The notes under the pieces: model-generated
What the model was told of the DNA's origin: nothing
Databases searched by the model: none
Seen by the model: the letters and a program-made list of their open reading frames with translations, nothing else
Assembly (NCBI RefSeq): GCF_005281615.1
Contig: NZ_SZZM01000001.1
Coordinates: 795,001-859,000, forward strand
Direction: 5' to 3'
Length of the DNA stretch: 64,000 bases
DNA from: Rhodoligotrophos defluvii
GTDB lineage: Bacteria; Pseudomonadota; Alphaproteobacteria; Rhizobiales; Im1
Part shown: piece by piece, positions 61,320 through 64,000 of the stretch
How the letters are laid out: every line of letters begins with the position of its first letter
Position numbering within the stretch: the stretch's first letter is position 1
Made by a program: the position numbers and the translations under genes

Positions 61320-63836
61320 CTAATAGATGCCCCGCAGCAGCCGTTCGAGATAATCGAGCTCCAGCTGCGGTCGTGCCGGTTCGTTCATCCGCTGCCGCAG
61401 GATGCGCAGGACTTCCTGGGCGCGCATCACCGACATTTCATCGGGCACGATATTGCGGCGCTCGCCGAATTGCTCGCCTTCCGTTGGTCCCGGCCTCCCC
61501 AGCGGGTCGATTTCTTCGCCCGGGCGCCCTCGGCCATACGGGCCCTGCTGATTGCCCGCCTGCGCCGGCCCTTGCTGCATCTGCTGCGCCAGTGATTCGG
61601 CCCCTTGCCGCATCTGGTCGAGCGCCTCGCCCTGCTGGGCGAGCGCCTCGCCGCGCTGGCTGTTGCGTAAGGCTTCGGCCGCACGTCGCATCGCCTCCTG
61701 CGCCTTGCCGAGCGCACCGGGCGATTGCATGCCCATCTGCCCCATTTGATCGAGCAGCTGCTGAAGCGTCTGGCCAAGTGCGCCCTGCTGCTGGCTGAGC
61801 TCGCCGCCTTGGCCCGGCTGCCCTTGTTGCCCCTGCTGCCCTTGCTGACCCTGCTCGCCCGGCTGGCCGTCGCCCGGCATGCGATGGGTCTGGTCCATCA
61901 GGCGCTGCTGGCGGCCCATGATCTCGCCCAGTTGGTTCAGCGCCTGCCCCATGGGTGAATTGCCCGGCGGCTGCGCGAAGTTGGGCCGCAAGCCCTGCAG
62001 AATGGAATTGAGCTCTGCCAGAAGCTGCTGGGCGGCATCCCGTGCCCCCGACCGGGCCAGTTTCTCGATCATGTCCATCATGCGCGAGAGATCCTGCGGC
62101 TGGATCATCCGCATGTTGGGGTCGACCGGCTGCACCTGGCCGTTGGCCATGTTCCGCTGCGCCTGCTCGATCAGCGCCTGCATGTAGCGGTTCAGCGCCT
62201 CACGCAGCTGGCGCATCAGCTCTTCGATCCGCTCCTGTGGCGCGTTCTCGGCCAGAGCCTTCTGCAGCTCCCGTTGCAAGGCCTGCAGCTCGCGCTCTGC
62301 GAAGGAGAGGTCGCCGTCCTCAACCGAAAGGGCGATCTCCCACAGGAGGTCGGTTACCTCCTTCATCTGCTCGCGGTCTTGCGCGTGCAGCAGCCTGCGA
62401 AAGGCGGTACGGATGCCGAGATAGACACCGCTGCGGTCGATCAGGCCTTCCGGATAGATCGTGAGCGCGTCCAGGGTACGCGCAACGAGTGGCTGGCGAT
62501 TGGGATCGTGCAGCAGGTTGCGCCGCTGCTCGGCCAGCGCCTGCGCGAGCGGATGGCGGAACGGCCGCTCCGGCAGGGTGAAGCTCACCTGTCGGCTACG
62601 GGCAATCTGCCCGGCCTCGTCCTTGGCCTCGAGCCACATCTCGACTGTGGCGCCCGCCCAGGGATGCGCGGTCAGGTCGCGCTGCTCGCGCCCTTTTACC
62701 CGGCGCGGCCTGGAGCCCTGAAGGACAACGTCGAAATCCGGCTGATCGAACAGGAACAGGCCCGGCGTGGCAAGGCCTTCCTCCCCGTTCTGGTTGTCCG
62801 ACAGTTGGAAGCGGACCTTGAGCGAGGTCAGGCCGTAGTCATCCGAAGCCGTATAGTCGAAGGCCAAGGCGCCGGACGGCATGGCGCCGGGCTCGCCCAC
62901 GAGTTCCACCTGCGGCGCGGCATCGACAATGATCCTGATGGGCCAGCGCCCACGTACGCCATCCGCATCCTCGACGACAACCGTTGCGCTCTCGGCGAGC
63001 TTGGTCCGCAGTTCGTTCACATTGGGCGCGACGGCCGGCATGGCGAGCCGCTGCGGGGCTGCCTGTTGTTGGCCGGCCGGCGTCGTGTGCGCTGCCGGCT
63101 CGATCCTCACCAGCGGCTGCTCCGCGTTGTTGAAGCGCACCACCAGCTCGCTGTTCGCCGGCACGGTAATTTCCGACGGCCCGTCGGCTTTCCCCGCTGT
63201 TCCGCCGCCGGCCAGAAACACCGGTGGCCGGCCGGTATAGCGCGGCGGCGTGATCCAGGCATCGAGCCCCACCACCGCCTCGGGCGCGGCCGCGCCGATA
63301 TTGGCCGCCTGACGCAATTGTCCCCGCCAGTTTTCGCCGGTGAGAATCACCGCCGCGATCAGCGCGAGCGCGAGCGCGCTGCGCAGAGCCAGCGGATCCT
63401 GCTGATAGAGGTGCGAGCGAGGCCAGCCCGCCCGCAGCGCCTGAATACGCTCGACCAGCCTGCGTTTGTGGGCGTGCCAGAGCGCTTCCTGCTCCGGGCT
63501 GCTGATGGGTGCCGAAAGGCTGTCGCTATACGAGGTCGCCGGGCGGTGCGGCAGGCCGGCACGCCGCTCCAGATGCCGCAAGGCGCTCTCGTCGTCCGGC
63601 CAGCGTAGGCCCAAGAGCGGACGCAGCGCCCACACGAAGGCGGCGGCAAATACGATCAGCGCGGCAATATGAAGCAGGCGGGGAAGGAAGCCGAACAGCC
63701 CGACGAGGCTTGCCAGAACGAACAGGCCGGCCACGACCAGCGCGGGAAAAGCCGCGCTCCATGCCGCTTCGAGGAACAGCACCACTTTGGCCTGTGCTGT
63801 CTTGCCGGCCAGATATCTATCCGGGCGATCGCTCAT
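61320..63836 (-). CDS. TIGR02302 family membrane protein (DUF4175)
   Basis: An 838-residue protein. Two N-terminal helices (AAFPALVVAGLFVLASLVGLFG and IAALIVFAAAFVWAL), SALRHLERRAGLPHRP (family signature), a third helix near 155-170, and a beta-rich domain (VVGLDAWITPPRYTGRPPV, FDYTASDDYGLTSLKVRFQ). The C-terminal third is helical, and a low-complexity Gln/Gly tract of about residues 650-695 (PGEQGQQGQQGQQGQPGQGG type) divides it. Conserved in Hyphomicrobiales beside lysA, with no known role. A GTG one codon upstream is an alternative start. Confidence 0.9.
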   Translation of the reverse strand: MSDRPDRYLAGKTAQAKVVLFLEAAWSAAFPALVVAGLFVLASLVGLFGFLPRLLHIAALIVFAAAFVWALRPLLGLRWPDDESALRHLERRAGLPHRPATSYSDSLSAPISSPEQEALWHAHKRRLVERIQALRAGWPRSHLYQQDPLALRSALALALIAAVILTGENWRGQLRQAANIGAAAPEAVVGLDAWITPPRYTGRPPVFLAGGGTAGKADGPSEITVPANSELVVRFNNAEQPLVRIEPAAHTTPAGQQQAAPQRLAMPAVAPNVNELRTKLAESATVVVEDADGVRGRWPIRIIVDAAPQVELVGEPGAMPSGALAFDYTASDDYGLTSLKVRFQLSDNQNGEEGLATPGLFLFDQPDFDVVLQGSRPRRVKGREQRDLTAHPWAGATVEMWLEAKDEAGQIARSRQVSFTLPERPFRHPLAQALAEQRRNLLHDPNRQPLVARTLDALTIYPEGLIDRSGVYLGIRTAFRRLLHAQDREQMKEVTDLLWEIALSVEDGDLSFAERELQALQRELQKALAENAPQERIEELMRQLREALNRYMQALIEQAQRNMANGQVQPVDPNMRMIQPQDLSRMMDMIEKLARSGARDAAQQLLAELNSILQGLRPNFAQPPGNSPMGQALNQLGEIMGRQQRLMDQTHRMPGDGQPGEQGQQGQQGQQGQPGQGGELSQQQGALGQTLQQLLDQMGQMGMQSPGALGKAQEAMRRAAEALRNSQRGEALAQQGEALDQMRQGAESLAQQMQQGPAQAGNQQGPYGRGRPGEEIDPLGRPGPTEGEQFGERRNIVPDEMSVMRAQEVLRILRQRMNEPARPQLELDYLERLLRGIY

Positions 63837-63897
63837 CACCCAACTATAACACAGCGGAGCTTAAGGTGTTGCTTCGGTATGCAGGCCGGCATTCACG

Positions 63898-64000
63898 TCA
63901 TTGCGATGAGGCGGTCGTGTGGCAAGTATCCTGCTGCCATGGCGCGAAGGCATCAAGGCCGATGATCTCGTCATAGCTCGGCCGCCGACGCACGACGGCG
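63898..64000 (-). CDS. lysA: Diaminopimelate decarboxylase, C-terminal end only
   Basis: The last 34 codons of a gene that continues past the window: VVRRRPSYDEIIGLDAFAPW then a polar tail and stop. RPSYDEIIGLD is the usual extreme C-terminus of alphaproteobacterial LysA, and lysA next to TIGR02302 is a common order. LysA makes lysine from meso-diaminopimelate. Only this fragment is visible, so the call rests on tail plus context. Confidence 0.7.
   Translation of the reverse strand, partial: AVVRRRPSYDEIIGLDAFAPWQQDTCHTTASSQ

Overview
This is a GC-rich, gene-dense chromosomal segment of an alphaproteobacterium, most likely of the order Hyphomicrobiales (Rhizobiales). The evidence is a gcrA cell-cycle gene behind a cluster of GANTC (CcrM) sites, a perfect CtrA box upstream of ftsEX, a GAAC-N7-GAAC LexA box, a TIGR02302 protein next to lysA, DUF2125, DUF1674 and MJ0042-finger genes, and an intergenic space filled with degenerate rhizobial-type palindromic elements. 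I see no prophage, insertion sequence, CRISPR array or rRNA operon. The only RNA gene is one tRNA-Ala(CGC). The content is mainly core chromosome with some accessory metabolism.

Layout. 0-5.1 kb: VOC protein, LLM flavin monooxygenase, then the reverse-strand argD-argF-hslO block. 5.1-13.6 kb: gcrA, a secreted carboxylesterase, an L,D-transpeptidase, a glutamate-receptor-like membrane protein with a degenerate pore, aroQ, and an ECF sigma/anti-sigma/BI-1/DUF2076 cluster that ends at a strong hairpin. 13.6-20.7 kb (mostly reverse): CDP-alcohol phosphatidyltransferase, a small membrane coiled-coil protein, a frameshifted methyltransferase, YihY, a TerB-like protein, a BKACE enzyme, a lipoprotein and an MFS pump. 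21-29 kb: tRNA-Ala, yggT-DUF167, ppa, an OYE, a Rieske oxygenase plus ureohydrolase, a ModE-like regulator, rsmB, htpX and sdhAF4. 29-37 kb: a degenerate GGDEF-EAL protein, phaR, phaA-phaB, two palindromic repeats and modABC behind a Mo-box-like site. 37-45 kb: rpe-heparinase-purH-DUF2905, a methyltransferase-like gene, an HCCA isomerase, argG and an anion permease. 45-54 kb: an MFS/MarR pair, tusA, a CobW GTPase, a D,D-carboxypeptidase, divergent D-arginine-dehydrogenase-like and guanidinobutyrase-like genes, chaC and DUF2125. 54-64 kb: an SOS-box gene of unknown function, class II nrdJ, plsC-ydcF-ftsX-ftsE, an MJ0042 protein, hpt, TIGR02302 and the 3' end of lysA.

How the genes work together. 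Arginine metabolism recurs: argD, argF and argG for synthesis, and a DauA-like/GbuA-like pair plus a second ureohydrolase beside a Rieske oxygenase for guanidino-compound breakdown. PhaA and PhaB make 3-hydroxybutyryl-CoA for polyhydroxybutyrate, with the repressor PhaR divergent from them. Cell-cycle and envelope functions (gcrA, ftsEX, D,D-carboxypeptidase, L,D-transpeptidase) come with visible candidate sites for CcrM, CtrA and LexA. The strongest leads for follow-up are the LexA-box gene beside nrdJ, the pore-degenerate receptor, the Rieske-ureohydrolase operon and the heptad-repeat miniprotein. All function calls are from reading the sequence and from remembered family motifs; no database search was run.
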